Assembly: GCF_000157895.3 (NCBI RefSeq)
Contig: NC_022663.1
Span: 3,534,001-3,598,000 of the forward strand
Direction of reading: 5' to 3'
Length of the DNA stretch: 64,000 nt
Origin: Mycobacterium kansasii ATCC 12478
Lineage (GTDB): Bacteria; Actinomycetota; Actinomycetes; Mycobacteriales; Mycobacteriaceae
The notes beneath the pieces were generated by a model. That model was not told the origin of the DNA and did no database searches. It was given only the letters and a program-made list of their open reading frames with translations. The position numbers were made by a program, and so were the translations under genes. The first letter of the stretch is position 1. Every line of letters starts with the position of its first letter. This document shows positions 43,130 to 52,018 of this stretch, piece after piece.

Positions 43130-44398
43130 ATGACTGCCGACACCCGAACCGTTGCCCCCGCCGCCGGACCGTGGACACCGCGGATCGCCGCGCAGCTGGC
43201 CGTGCTGGCCGCCGCGGCCTTCACTTATGTCACCGCGGAGATCCTGCCGGTGGGTGCCCTGTCGGCGATTGCCCGGAACCTGAACATCAGCATCGTCCTG
43301 GTGGGGACCCTGTTGTCCTGGTATGCCCTGGTCGCGGCTCTGACGACGGTTCCGTTGGTGCGCTGGACGGCGCACTGGCCGCGTCGCCGGACCCTGGTGG
43401 TTGCCCTGGTTTGTCTGACCGTTTCCCAGCTGATCTCGGCGCTGGCGCCCAACTTCGCGGTGTTGGCCGCCGGGCGGGTGCTCTGTGCGGTCACCCACGG
43501 TCTGCTGTGGTCGGTGATCGCCCCGATCGCCACCCGCCTGGTGCCGGCCAGCCACGCCGGACGCGCCACCACCTCGATCTACGTCGGAACCAGCCTGGCG
43601 CTGGTGGTGGGCAGTCCCCTGACGGCCGTCATGAGCCTGATGTGGGGCTGGCGGCTGGCAGCGGTGTGCGTGACCGTTGCGGCTGCCGTCGTGACCGTGG
43701 CGGCCCGGCTGCTGTTGCCCGAACTCGTGCTCAGCGCGGACCAGCTACAGCACGTGGGTCCGCGATCGCGCCACCACCGCAATCGGGCGCTGATAATCGT
43801 CAGCCTGATCACCATGATCGGCGTCACCGGCCATTTCGTCTCGTACACCTACATCGTGGTGGTCATCCGGCAAGTCGTCGGGGTGCACGGGCCGAGCCAG
43901 GCGTGGCTGCTGGCGGCCTACGGTGTCGCCGGAGTGATCGCGGTGGCTCTGGTGGCGCGCCCGCTGGACCGCCGGCCGAAGGGCGCGGTGATTTTCTGTG
44001 TCGCCGGCCTGACCGTTGCATTCGTCGTGCTGACGGGGCTGGCTTTCGGCGGTGACCGCGCGCCGGTGACGACGTTGGTCGTCGGGACCGGGGCGATCGT
44101 GCTGTGGGGAGCGGCGGCCACCGCCGTGTCGCCGATGCTGCAATCCGCGGCGATGCGCAGCGGGGCAGACGACCCCGACGGGGCATCCGGGCTGTATGTG
44201 ACGGCGTTTCAGCTGGGGATCATGGCCGGCTCGCTGGCGGGTGGATTGCTGTACGAGCGGAGTGTGGCGTTGATGCTCACCGCATCGGCGATCTTGATGG
44301 GTGTCGCGCTGGTGGCGGTATCGGCGGTCCGGCGTGTCTTCGAGGCCGCGGATGACGCGGCTTCCAACACCGGCAGGGCAACTTCACACCCTAACTAA
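43130..44398 (+). CDS. MFS efflux transporter (Rv0191-like)
   Basis: A 422-aa major facilitator protein with 12 predicted hydrophobic segments. AAFTYVTAEILPVGALSAIARNLNIS is the DHA1/AraJ-type first helix, and the loop 2-3 motif is VRWTAHWPRRRTLVVAL. Such DHA1 proteins export drugs or sugars; Rv0191 has been proposed as a chloramphenicol/pyrazinamide-related efflux pump. Start ATG 43130 gives MTADTRTVAP. It follows ricR by 142 bp. A 7-bp hairpin overlaps its stop codon. Confidence 0.88.
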   Translation: MTADTRTVAPAAGPWTPRIAAQLAVLAAAAFTYVTAEILPVGALSAIARNLNISIVLVGTLLSWYALVAALTTVPLVRWTAHWPRRRTLVVALVCLTVSQLISALAPNFAVLAAGRVLCAVTHGLLWSVIAPIATRLVPASHAGRATTSIYVGTSLALVVGSPLTAVMSLMWGWRLAAVCVTVAAAVVTVAARLLLPELVLSADQLQHVGPRSRHHRNRALIIVSLITMIGVTGHFVSYTYIVVVIRQVVGVHGPSQAWLLAAYGVAGVIAVALVARPLDRRPKGAVIFCVAGLTVAFVVLTGLAFGGDRAPVTTLVVGTGAIVLWGAAATAVSPMLQSAAMRSGADDPDGASGLYVTAFQLGIMAGSLAGGLLYERSVALMLTASAILMGVALVAVSAVRRVFEAADDAASNTGRATSHPN

Positions 44399-44416
44399 CA
44401 CCGCAGGTCAGCGGTG
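44397..44416. terminator. Hairpin after the MFS gene
   Basis: ACACCGC and GCGGTGT arms around a 6-nt loop, overlapping the TAA stop. A short GC-rich stem without U-tract, plausible as a mycobacterial terminator. Confidence 0.45.
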
Positions 44417-44517
44417 TGAATTGGGTGGCTGGTGTGGGGCCGGACGGCTTCGGGGCCGGAAAGTAGCCGCTGTGCTATGCCACACTGGGGGCCAGGACGT
44501 GACGGGAGGGATGACAT

Positions 44518-45549
44518 ATGTCGCGCTGGACCAGGGCCCGCAGCAGGGGCAGCAGGGTCAGAAGGCTCAGAAGGGTCAGCCTCTTCGCCGCGGTGAACGT
44601 AGCGGGGGTGGTTTCGGTGTTGCTGCTCGGTGCCGGTCCGGCCCTCGCGGACCCGGATCAGGTGCCCGGCGACCCGGATGTGGTTGCACCTGCCGAGCCT
44701 GCCGACCCGGCGGCTCCCGCACCCGACCCGCTGGCCCTGCCGCCGGCCGACCCGCTTGCGCCGCCGCCGCCGGACCCGCTGGCGATACCGGTGGCGGCCG
44801 GCCCCGTCGCCGGGCAGGATCCCACACCGTTCGTCGGCGATCCGCCATTCCGGCCGCCGACATTCAACCCGGTCAACGGCGCGATGGTCGGGGTGGCCAA
44901 GCCGATCATCATCAACTTCCAGGTGCCCATCGCCGACCGTCCGATGGCCGAAAGTGCCATCCACATTTCGTCGATCCCGCCGGTGCCCGGCAAGTTCTAC
45001 TGGATGAGTCCGACCCAAGTGCGGTGGCGCCCGCTCCAGTTCTGGCCGGCCAACACGGCGGTCAACATCGATGCGGCCGGCACCAGGTCGAGCTTTCGCA
45101 CCGGTGACGCGCTGGTGGCCACCGCCGACGACGCCACCCACCAGATGACGATCACCCGCAACGGCGTTGTGCAGCAGACGTTCCCGATGTCGATGGGGAT
45201 GTCGGCCGGTAACCACCAAACCCCCAACGGCACGTACTACGTCCTGGAGAAGTTCCCGACGGTGGTGATGGACTCCTCGACGTACGGGGTCCCGGTGAAC
45301 TCGGCCCAGGGCTACAAGGTGACCGTTTCCGACGCCGTCCGCATCGACAACAGCGGCAATTTCGTGCACAGCGCGCCGTGGTCGGTGGGTGATCAGGGCA
45401 AGCGCAATGTCAGCCACGGCTGCATCAACCTCAGTCCCACCAACGCCAAGTGGTTCTACGACAACTTCGGCAGCGGGGACCCGGTGGTCGTGAAGAACTC
45501 CGTGGGGACCTACAACAAGAACGACGGCGCTCAGGACTGGCAGATCTAA
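44518..45549 (+). CDS. L,D-transpeptidase with Ig-like domain (Rv0192-like, LdtMt4 type)
   Basis: A 343-aa cell-wall enzyme forming 3-3 peptidoglycan cross-links. The N-terminus has an Arg-rich region, then a signal sequence (LFAAVNVAGVVSVLLLGAGPALA), then a Pro/Asp-rich linker (PPADPLAPPPPDPLAIP). An Ig-like domain follows (NGAMVGVAKPIIINFQVPI), then the YkuD catalytic domain with His/Cys motif VSHGCINLSPTNAKWFYDNF, catalytic Cys302. The GGGAGG ribosome-binding site supports ATG 44518. Confidence 0.92.
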   Translation: MSRWTRARSRGSRVRRLRRVSLFAAVNVAGVVSVLLLGAGPALADPDQVPGDPDVVAPAEPADPAAPAPDPLALPPADPLAPPPPDPLAIPVAAGPVAGQDPTPFVGDPPFRPPTFNPVNGAMVGVAKPIIINFQVPIADRPMAESAIHISSIPPVPGKFYWMSPTQVRWRPLQFWPANTAVNIDAAGTRSSFRTGDALVATADDATHQMTITRNGVVQQTFPMSMGMSAGNHQTPNGTYYVLEKFPTVVMDSSTYGVPVNSAQGYKVTVSDAVRIDNSGNFVHSAPWSVGDQGKRNVSHGCINLSPTNAKWFYDNFGSGDPVVVKNSVGTYNKNDGAQDWQI

Positions 45550-45646
45550 CCGTGTTTGTTGCGTCCTGAGCGGGCGCGATCATGCCGTGCAGGTAGGCGC
45601 CGGTCACGTCGTACCGGATCAGTGGCGCAAATCCGTAGTCATTAAC

Positions 45647-45657
45647 TTGATTATCAT
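45647..45657. promoter_or_regulatory. Candidate MarR operator (TTGATTATCAT)
   Basis: A near-palindrome TGAT-T-ATCA in the promoter region 38-48 bp upstream of the MarR gene start, in an AT-rich patch. A TAGTCT box at 45683-45688 could be the -10 of a leaderless transcript. Both are inferences from position. Confidence 0.35.
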
Positions 45658-45694
45658 GAGTCATGACGATCCTGGACGATGCTAGTCTTGCCCC

Positions 45695-46177
45695 ATGACC
45701 GGCCCCCCGTCAGGCATTACCGCTTTGGATGAGCGCATTGCATTCCTGCTCTCACAGCTGGGGTCGTACAGCGACGGGGAGTTCCACCGCCGGCTGGCTC
45801 CCAGTGGCGTGGAACCGAGAGCCTACGCGGTCCTGATGGCACTGGCAGCCGACGACGGCCAATCTCAACGTCAGTTGTCGGCCCGGCTGGGCATCCATCG
45901 CAACGTCATGGTGACCGTCATCGACGAACTCGAACGCAAGCGCCTGGTCAAGCGCCTGCGACACCCCGAGGACCGGCGCGCATTCGCGATAACCCTGACC
46001 GATAAGGCCCGCCGCCTGCTCCCGGCCCTCGATGAATCCGGGCAAGCGCTCGACGAGGAGATGTCTGCGCCGCTGTCGCTGGTTGAACGTGACACCCTGC
46101 GAAAACTGTTGCGGCGGATGGCTGCCGGTGCCGGACTCATCCCCGGAGTTCATCCTCGAATGTCTGAGCGCGGTTAA
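45695..46177 (+). CDS. MarR-family transcriptional regulator
   Basis: A 160-aa winged-helix protein: AFLLSQLGSYSDGEFHRRLAPSGVEPRAYAVLMALAADDGQSQRQLSARLGIHRNVMVTVIDELERKRLVKRLRHPEDRRAFAITLTDKARRLLPAL has recognition helix IHRNVMVTVIDELE and the wing with conserved DRRA. MarR proteins often control efflux. This one lies at the edge of the island that holds an MmpS/MmpL pair, recalling MmpR5-MmpS5-MmpL5, although the pair here is on the opposite strand and one gene away. Confidence 0.9.
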   Translation: MTGPPSGITALDERIAFLLSQLGSYSDGEFHRRLAPSGVEPRAYAVLMALAADDGQSQRQLSARLGIHRNVMVTVIDELERKRLVKRLRHPEDRRAFAITLTDKARRLLPALDESGQALDEEMSAPLSLVERDTLRKLLRRMAAGAGLIPGVHPRMSERG

Positions 46178-46197
46178 CCGGTAGGCGGTTCACCGGT

Positions 46198-46216
46198 CGG
46201 TTGCGCGTCGCAACCG
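46198..46216. terminator. Hairpin between MarR and DUF5078 genes
   Basis: CGGTTGCG and CGCAACCG arms with a CGT loop, perfectly paired, in the 47-bp gap between convergent genes. Likely a bidirectional terminator. Confidence 0.65.
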
Positions 46217-46224
46217 TTGCGCCG

Positions 46225-46696
46225 CTACCAGTTCCACACGGACGGATCGTCCGGTGGGTATTGACCGCAGATGTCGGTGGTGTGCGCAGCGACGCCCTTG
46301 TTGTTGAAGAACAGCTTGGCATGGTTGGGCCACGCCAAGGTCAGGGGATCGGCGAAGTGTGTCACGAATTGCTCCGAATAAGCTCGCCGGTCGGCGACAC
46401 CGAGCCCGTAGAACCAGTGCATCTGGTGTCGAGTCGCCTCCTGAATCTCAGCCGAGTGATTGTGGTAATCGATCATGTACCGCTGGTAGTAGACGGGTTC
46501 CACGTCGCGGGCGGCCGCCATGATCTGCTCGGCCGTGCACGTCGTAACAATCATTCGGTGCGGTATCGGATAGTCGTCGGTACCGTCGGCCGACGCGGTA
46601 CCGGGCGCAGCTGCCAACCCGGCACTCACGGCAAGCGCGGCCACGGTTGCGCGAATACCCGCGCCGGGGCAGTTGCGACGAAATCCGGATGTCCAT
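46225..46696 (-). pseudogene. DUF5078-like secreted protein with a frameshift in its signal peptide
   Basis: The mature part matches mycobacterial DUF5078 proteins (TDDYPIPHRMIVTTCTAEQIMAAARDVEPVYYQRYMIDYHNHSAEIQ ... LFFNNKGVAAHTTDICGQYPPDDPSVWNW). It has no start in its own frame. The only well-placed start, ATG 46696 behind GGAGAGGA, is in another frame and encodes MDIRISSQLPRRG. Dropping one T at about 46657 joins that to IRATVAALAVSAGLAAAPGTASA, a normal signal peptide, giving about 156 aa. Function of the family is unknown. Real lesion versus sequencing error cannot be decided here. Confidence 0.75.
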
Positions 46697-46838
46697 GAAA
46701 GGTCCTCTCCTGCTTGCGATCTGCAAGCACGGCCCGCGCTTTGGGATGACGCACACCAGGTGCCCGATGTGGGCAGGAGGTGCCGGCGGCACCCAGGAAT
46801 TACCAGGCCTGAGCGCCGCTGGTGCCCCAGGAAGGTTC

Positions 46839-49709
46839 TCATTCGGCTGGGACTGGTTGCAGTGCAACCGGATTCGGCCGCGCTGGTGCCGGTAGGGGTG
46901 CGACGTGTCCAGGCCGGCTTCGAACCTGCAGCGGCCACCAGAACCAACGTCCGAGCACCGCGGCGATGGAGGGCGTCATCAGGGAGCGCACCACCAAGGT
47001 GTCGAACAGCAATCCCAGGCCGATCGTGGTGCCGCCCTGCCCGATTGCGCGTAGTTCGCTGGTCGCCATGGCGGCCATGGTGACGGCGAACACCAGGCCG
47101 GCGGCCGTGACGACGCCTCCGGTGGCCCCCATGGATCTGACGATCCCGGTTTTCAGTCCAGCGGTGATTTCCTCTTTGAACCGTGACACGACCAATAGGT
47201 TGTAGTCGGATCCGACTGCAAGCAGCACGATGACCGAAAACGCCATTGTCATCCAGTGCAATTCGATACCCAGGATGTATTGCCACAGCAGTACGGACAG
47301 ACCAAAGGAGGCACCGAGTGACAACACCACCGTGCCGATGATCACGAACGAGGCAAAGAGGGCACGGGTGATCACCAACATGACGATGAAGATCAGCGTT
47401 ATCGCGGCCGTCGCTGCGATCATCAGGTCCCATTTCGCGCCGGTCTGGATATCTTTGTAGGTTGCGGCGGTGCCGCCAAGGTAGAACTTGGCACCGGCCA
47501 GCGGCGTTCCTTTCACGGCTTCGTGTGCTGCCTGGAGTTCGGCATCGACATGCGAAATTCCCTCTGGTGTAGCGGGATCTGTGTCGTGCGTGATGATGAT
47601 GCGAGCCGACTTGTTGTCGGGCGACACCATCAGTTTGAGGCCGCGTTGGAAATCGGGATTCTGAAAAGCCTCCGGTGGCAGGTAGAAGAAGTCGTCGTTC
47701 TTTGCCGCGTCGAAGGCTTGGCCCATGGCGGTCGCGGTGTTGGTCATGCGCTCGATCTGCGTGATCATCCCGTCGAAACTGCTGTACATGGTCAACAGGG
47801 TGGTCTGCATGCTCTTGGACACGACGATCATCGGCGGCAGCTGATCGAGCAGCTGCGGCAGCACCGCGTCCATGTTCTTCAGGTCGTCCAGCAACAAATC
47901 CAGGTTGTCGGTGAGTTTGTCGACGCCGTCCAGGCCGTCAAACACCGATCTCATCGCCCAGCAAATTGGTATGTTGAAACAATGCTGCTCCCAGTAGAAG
48001 TAGCTGCGGAGCGGCCTGAAGAAATCGTCGAAATCGGCGAGGTGATCCCTCATCTCGTCGGTTGTCGCTTTCATTTCCTCGGTATCGGCCACCATATGAT
48101 GCGTGGTGTCGCTGAGTTGGCGCATCAGATCCATCATGCGTTCCATCGCGGCGACCATGACGCCGAAGTCGTCGCTCATCTTCTTCATGTCTGCCATGCG
48201 ATCTTTCAAGAATTGCAGGTTTTCGGTGGTGGATACCGACTGCATACTGATCTGGAAAGGGATCGAGCTGTGTTCGATGGGGGTTCCCAGGGGCCTGGTA
48301 ATGCTCTGCACACGGGCGATGCCCGGAACGCGGAATATGTTCTTGGCGATTCTGTCCAGGACCAGCATGTCGCTCGGATTCCGCAAGTCGTGGTCGGTTT
48401 CCACCAGCAACATGTCCGGGTTCATGCGGGCTGCGGTAAAGTGCCGCTCCGCGGCCGCGTACCCGATATTGGTGGGCAGACTGGCGGGGATGTAGCGGCG
48501 GTCGTTGTAGTTCGTGCGATATCCGGGCAGGGCGAGTAAGCCGACGAGGGCGACGGCGATTGCCCCGGCGAGAATGGGCACCGGCCACCGAACGACCGCG
48601 GTGCCGACCCGGCGCCATCCCCGGGTGTTGATCGTTCGTTTAGGGTCGAGCAGACCGAGCCGGCTGCCCGCGGTCAGAACAGCCGGCCCCAGCGTGAGCG
48701 ATGCCGCGATGACCACGGCCAGACCGATGGCGCTGGGTATGCCCATGGAACTGAAGTAGTTCAGTCGGGTGAAGTGCAGGCACAGCATGGCCCCCGCGAC
48801 CGTCAGGCCCGAACCCAGGATCACATGGGCGATACCGCGATACGCGGTGTAGTAGGCGGTCTCGCGATCCTCGCCTGCCTGGCGGGCCTCGTGGTATCGG
48901 CCGACGAGAAATATTGCGTAGTCGGTGCCGGCTGCGATGGCCAACGAGGTGAGCAGGCTGGTGGCGAAGGTGGACAGCCCCAGCATGCCGGCGTTTCCGA
49001 TGACCGCGACAACCCCTCGCGCAGCACACATTTCGATCACCACCACCAGCAGCACGGGCAACAGGTTCCCGACGGACCGATACACGATGAGCAGCATGAC
49101 GGTGATGACCACGAGTGTGATCACGGTGATCTTCACCATGCTCTTCTCGCCGGCATCGGTCAGGTCGGTGGTGAGCGGCGCCTGCCCGGTGACGTAGGCC
49201 CGCACCCCGGCCGGTGGATGGGAACGGGCGACGATATCCCGGACCGCCTCGACCGACTCGTTGCCCAACGGCTGGCCCACGTCACCGGCCAGGTTCAACT
49301 GGACATAGGCGGACTTCCCGTCGGCGCTCTGCGACCCCGCCGCGGTGATCAGGTCCCCCCAGTAGTTCTGCACGTGCTGCACGTGTTTGGTGTCCTGCTC
49401 CAGTTGCCGCACCAGGCCGTCGTAGTAGTCATGTGCGGCGCCACCCATCGGTGCGTCGCCTTCCAGGACGATCATTGCGGCGCTGTCGGAATCGTATTCA
49501 CCGAATACAGCGCCCATGCGTTTCATTGCGATCGACGACGGCGCATCGTGGGGCGTCAACGACACCGAGTGGTGCCTGCCCACGATTTCCAGCTGGGGGA
49601 CAACAGTATTCGTTACGGCGGCCAGTGCCAGCCAGAACACAATGATCGGCACCGACAGCAACCGAATGGCCCGTGCCAGGACGGGGCGTTCGGAATGCCG
49701 ATTGCTCAT
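46839..49709 (-). CDS. MmpL-family RND transporter (MmpL4/MmpL5-like)
   Basis: A 956-aa RND lipid/siderophore/drug exporter, the usual length for MmpL4/5. It has twelve membrane segments in two blocks. Family signatures: SIAIAAGTDYAIFLVGRYHEARQAGEDRETAYYTAYRGIAHVILGSGLTVAGAMLCL in the first block and MAFSVIVLLAVGSDYNLLVVSRFKEEI with the proton-relay Asp-Tyr pair in the second. Between them is a long helical hairpin region (residues 480-690, rich in Met and Gln), which in MmpL4/5 forms a coiled periplasmic extension. ATGA overlap with mmpS. Confidence 0.92.
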   Translation of the reverse strand: MSNRHSERPVLARAIRLLSVPIIVFWLALAAVTNTVVPQLEIVGRHHSVSLTPHDAPSSIAMKRMGAVFGEYDSDSAAMIVLEGDAPMGGAAHDYYDGLVRQLEQDTKHVQHVQNYWGDLITAAGSQSADGKSAYVQLNLAGDVGQPLGNESVEAVRDIVARSHPPAGVRAYVTGQAPLTTDLTDAGEKSMVKITVITLVVITVMLLIVYRSVGNLLPVLLVVVIEMCAARGVVAVIGNAGMLGLSTFATSLLTSLAIAAGTDYAIFLVGRYHEARQAGEDRETAYYTAYRGIAHVILGSGLTVAGAMLCLHFTRLNYFSSMGIPSAIGLAVVIAASLTLGPAVLTAGSRLGLLDPKRTINTRGWRRVGTAVVRWPVPILAGAIAVALVGLLALPGYRTNYNDRRYIPASLPTNIGYAAAERHFTAARMNPDMLLVETDHDLRNPSDMLVLDRIAKNIFRVPGIARVQSITRPLGTPIEHSSIPFQISMQSVSTTENLQFLKDRMADMKKMSDDFGVMVAAMERMMDLMRQLSDTTHHMVADTEEMKATTDEMRDHLADFDDFFRPLRSYFYWEQHCFNIPICWAMRSVFDGLDGVDKLTDNLDLLLDDLKNMDAVLPQLLDQLPPMIVVSKSMQTTLLTMYSSFDGMITQIERMTNTATAMGQAFDAAKNDDFFYLPPEAFQNPDFQRGLKLMVSPDNKSARIIITHDTDPATPEGISHVDAELQAAHEAVKGTPLAGAKFYLGGTAATYKDIQTGAKWDLMIAATAAITLIFIVMLVITRALFASFVIIGTVVLSLGASFGLSVLLWQYILGIELHWMTMAFSVIVLLAVGSDYNLLVVSRFKEEITAGLKTGIVRSMGATGGVVTAAGLVFAVTMAAMATSELRAIGQGGTTIGLGLLFDTLVVRSLMTPSIAAVLGRWFWWPLQVRSRPGHVAPLPAPARPNPVALQPVPAE

Positions 49710-50155
49710 GCGGACTTCACCAGGCAGAAGGTCTGGGCATTGACTTCGGTGGCGTACTGCTGCTCCTTGATTTCGCCGTTCACGCTGATGCGACATCCGA
49801 TGGCGTTGCTGTCGCCCTGGGCAACGAGATTGGCGAACACTGCCGGGATGGTCGTGGTGAACGTGTGCGTCCACGGCAGCATAGTGAAGCGAGCCTGCTG
49901 CGGCGCCGCGTTCTCGTCCAGGTAGCTGATGCTTCCGGTAGTCCCTGGCGGGCCGACAACCTCGTAGCGAACCTGCTTCGGGTTGAACGGGACGATCTCG
50001 TCGGCGTGGCCGTTGCTGATTGCCGAAAAGCCGGCCGCGCCGAAGATCCCGTGGAGTCGGTAGACGGTGAATCCGCTGGTCGCGACCGTTAGCGAGACGA
50101 CCAAGGGTATCCACAACCGTTTCAGCGCGCTAAGAATAGCAGTCATCTGGTTCAT
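49706..50155 (-). CDS. MmpS-family accessory protein
   Basis: A 149-aa MmpS protein: an N-terminal membrane anchor (LWIPLVVSLTVATSGFTVYRL) and a periplasmic beta-sandwich with NPKQVRYEVVGPPGTTGSISYLDENAAPQQ and the family-typical NAIGCRISVNGEIKEQQYATEVNAQTFCLVKSA, containing the conserved disulfide cysteines. It works as the periplasmic partner of the adjacent MmpL in exporting siderophore or lipid. Its start is preceded by AAGGAGGAT, a strong ribosome-binding site. Confidence 0.92.
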   Translation of the reverse strand: MNQMTAILSALKRLWIPLVVSLTVATSGFTVYRLHGIFGAAGFSAISNGHADEIVPFNPKQVRYEVVGPPGTTGSISYLDENAAPQQARFTMLPWTHTFTTTIPAVFANLVAQGDSNAIGCRISVNGEIKEQQYATEVNAQTFCLVKSA

Positions 50156-50204
50156 CCTCCTTGTCGAGGCAATCGGTTGGTTGCGCGAGATTCACGAATT
50201 CGGT

Positions 50205-50463
50205 TCATGCGCTGTGCATTTCTGGTGCTGCGTGCGTCAGCAGGCCCATCGCCCGATCGATGGCGGCGGGCGCCTGCTGCGGCAGCATGGGCCCGGCCGT
50301 CGGCCGATGTACAAGCGTGGCGCCGGGAATGGCGCCAGTAGATCACGGGCATGAGCCGGTGGGTGAGCACATCGGCTCCACCGCTGACCGCGAACGTCCG
50401 GGCAGTGATCGTGTGCAGCGTCTGGGACTGGGCATAGGCACGCAGGGCGGGCGGTACGAGTCG
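50205..50463 (-). pseudogene. Decayed C-terminal fragment of an alpha/beta hydrolase
   Basis: Two frames together resemble the last 80 residues of an alpha/beta hydrolase. Frame one reads LRAYAQSQTLHTITARTFAVSGGADVLTH (the strand before the catalytic-acid loop). Frame two reads IPGATLVHRPTAGPMLPQ, followed by QAPAAIDRAMGLLTHAA, the usual catalytic-His region with the His replaced (AGP rather than AGH), then TGA at 50205. There is no start and no N-terminal half. A gene remnant between the methyltransferase and mmpS. Confidence 0.55.
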
Positions 50464-50477
50464 GGATGGGGATCTGA

Positions 50478-51164
50478 CTAGGGGAGGTGTGCGCTGAGCA
50501 GCCAGCCGGGAACCGACTTGCGTCCGTTTGGTTCGTCGCGCAGGTCACCGAGCGGCAGTGCGGAGAAGCTTTCCGGCAGATTGCCATGCAGGCGAGCCGG
50601 TTTGATCTCGTCGATTGCCCAGTACCTGCCGACCAGCTCGCGCAGTTCGTCTTCGGTGACGGCGTTGGCCGGGCCTTCGGGCATACTCGCGCGGTCGAAC
50701 ACCAAAACGAAGTACGACGCTCCCGGCGCGGCGGCGCGCACGACCGATTGCAGATAACCCTCGCGCGCCTCGACCGGAAGCGAGTGAAACAGCGTGCTGT
50801 CGACAATGGTGCCGAACCGGCCTTCCGACCCGGGTGGGTAGCCGGTGAAGTCGCTGATGTCGGCGACGGCGAATGTGGCGTTGCTCAGCCCGCGTTTGGC
50901 GGCCTCGGCCCTGGCCAATTCGATGGCCGTCGGCGACAAGTCGAGTCCGACTGTGGTGTAGCCGAGTTCGGCCAGCTGCAGCGAGATCGCCGCCTCGCCG
51001 CATCCGGCGTCGAGGACGTCGCCGTGGAATTTGCCCTGCTCGATCAGCGCGGCTAGTTCGGGTTGCGGTTCGCCGATGCTCCACGGCGGTTTGGGTCCGG
51101 ACCCCAGGCTGGGCACCTCACCGCGGTATGCGGATTCGAACGTGAAATCTCCTGGTGCGGTCAT
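50478..51164 (-). CDS. Class I SAM-dependent methyltransferase
   Basis: A 228-aa Rossmann-fold methyltransferase. Motif I is GDVLDAGCGEAAISLQLAELG, followed by the acidic ribose-binding GLDLSPTAIELARAEA, motif II region FAVADISDF, and the later FGTIVDSTLFHSLP. The N-terminal PPWSIGEPQPELAALIEQG resembles the small thiopurine/tellurite-type methyltransferase subfamily. Substrate unknown. Start ATG 51164 lies 2 bp after the upstream NmrA-like gene, so they are one transcript. Confidence 0.88.
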   Translation of the reverse strand: MTAPGDFTFESAYRGEVPSLGSGPKPPWSIGEPQPELAALIEQGKFHGDVLDAGCGEAAISLQLAELGYTTVGLDLSPTAIELARAEAAKRGLSNATFAVADISDFTGYPPGSEGRFGTIVDSTLFHSLPVEAREGYLQSVVRAAAPGASYFVLVFDRASMPEGPANAVTEDELRELVGRYWAIDEIKPARLHGNLPESFSALPLGDLRDEPNGRKSVPGWLLSAHLP

Positions 51165-51166
51165 GA

Positions 51167-52018
51167 TTATCCTCCTTGCGATCTGGTGAACAGCTCCCGA
51201 TGGTCGGCGACCCAGGCGGCGAATGATTGAGCCGGGCGGCCCAAGATGTTCTCGACCTCACGCGTTACCGCAGCCGGCCCGTCAACGGTGGCCGAGAGAA
51301 ACCCGATGTAGGCGTCCGCAAATCCCGGTGAAAACCCCAGTGCGACAAACTTATTCCGCACCTGTTCGGGCGGGACCTCCTGATAACGCAGGCGGCGATG
51401 CACAACGCTGCCGATCTCCGCCACCAGCTCCGCGTTGGTGAATGATTGCGGGCCGGTCAACGCAATCCTGCGGCCGACCAGCCTGTCGGTGAGCAACGCC
51501 TGCGCCGCCACCGCCGAGATGTCCTCCTCGACAATGGGTGCACAGGACGCGGCGGCGTACGGCCCCCTGACCACATCACCGGCCTGTAGCTGGGTGGACC
51601 ACATGCCGACCAGGTTCGACACAAACATCGTCGGCCGCAGGCTCACCCATTCCAGGCCGGAGTCGACGGCCAGTTGCTCGACCTCCTGGTTGCGGTCTCC
51701 GCGAAAGCGTGACGGCTGCACCGAGAAGTCGTCGTCGGCGTTGATCGCCGAGAGCACCACCAGTCGCGTCACCCCTTCGTCGCGGGCGCGGTCCACGACC
51801 GCGACAAGGTGATCGCCGAGGGCGCGGGAGTTGAGGAACACCGCGTCGGCCCCACGCAGCCCATCCGCGGCCGAGGTCAGCACCGCTACGCCGGCCGGAA
51901 GGCCCGCGCTGTCGGGGTGGCGGCTCACCGCTCGCACGGTGACACCGGCGTCGGCAAGTGCGGTGACGAGAGGACGCCCGACATTGCCCGTGGCGCCGGT
52001 GACCAGAATCGTTGTCAT
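51167..52018 (-). CDS. NmrA-like NAD(P)-binding protein
   Basis: A 283-aa atypical short-chain dehydrogenase: TTILVTGATGNVGRPLVTALADAGVTVRAVSRH is the NAD(P) GxxGxxG site (residues 8-14). RLVVLSAINADDDF and EWVSLRPTMFVSNL follow, then a C-terminal domain ending GRPAQSFAAWVADHRELF. Such proteins are redox sensors or quinone/isoflavone reductase-like enzymes. ATGA overlap with the DUF1772 gene upstream. A relic of a paralogous C-terminus lies at 53535-53759. Confidence 0.88.
   Translation of the reverse strand: MTTILVTGATGNVGRPLVTALADAGVTVRAVSRHPDSAGLPAGVAVLTSAADGLRGADAVFLNSRALGDHLVAVVDRARDEGVTRLVVLSAINADDDFSVQPSRFRGDRNQEVEQLAVDSGLEWVSLRPTMFVSNLVGMWSTQLQAGDVVRGPYAAASCAPIVEEDISAVAAQALLTDRLVGRRIALTGPQSFTNAELVAEIGSVVHRRLRYQEVPPEQVRNKFVALGFSPGFADAYIGFLSATVDGPAAVTREVENILGRPAQSFAAWVADHRELFTRSQGG

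Noticed and set aside
42613..43555. Minus-strand ORFs opposite ricR and the MFS gene
   Set aside because: Antisense shadows; composition (His/Arg/Gln/Gly rich) is typical of complement of GC-rich coding DNA.
44301..45107. Alternative + strand frame over the L,D-transpeptidase 5' half
   Set aside because: Low-complexity Gly/Arg-rich translation without domain features; the L,D-transpeptidase frame has signal peptide and catalytic motif.
49710..50114. N-terminal extension of the MmpL frame into the mmpS gene
   Set aside because: It is another frame of mmpS; the ATGA overlap and MSNRHSERPVLAR give the MmpL start at 49709.
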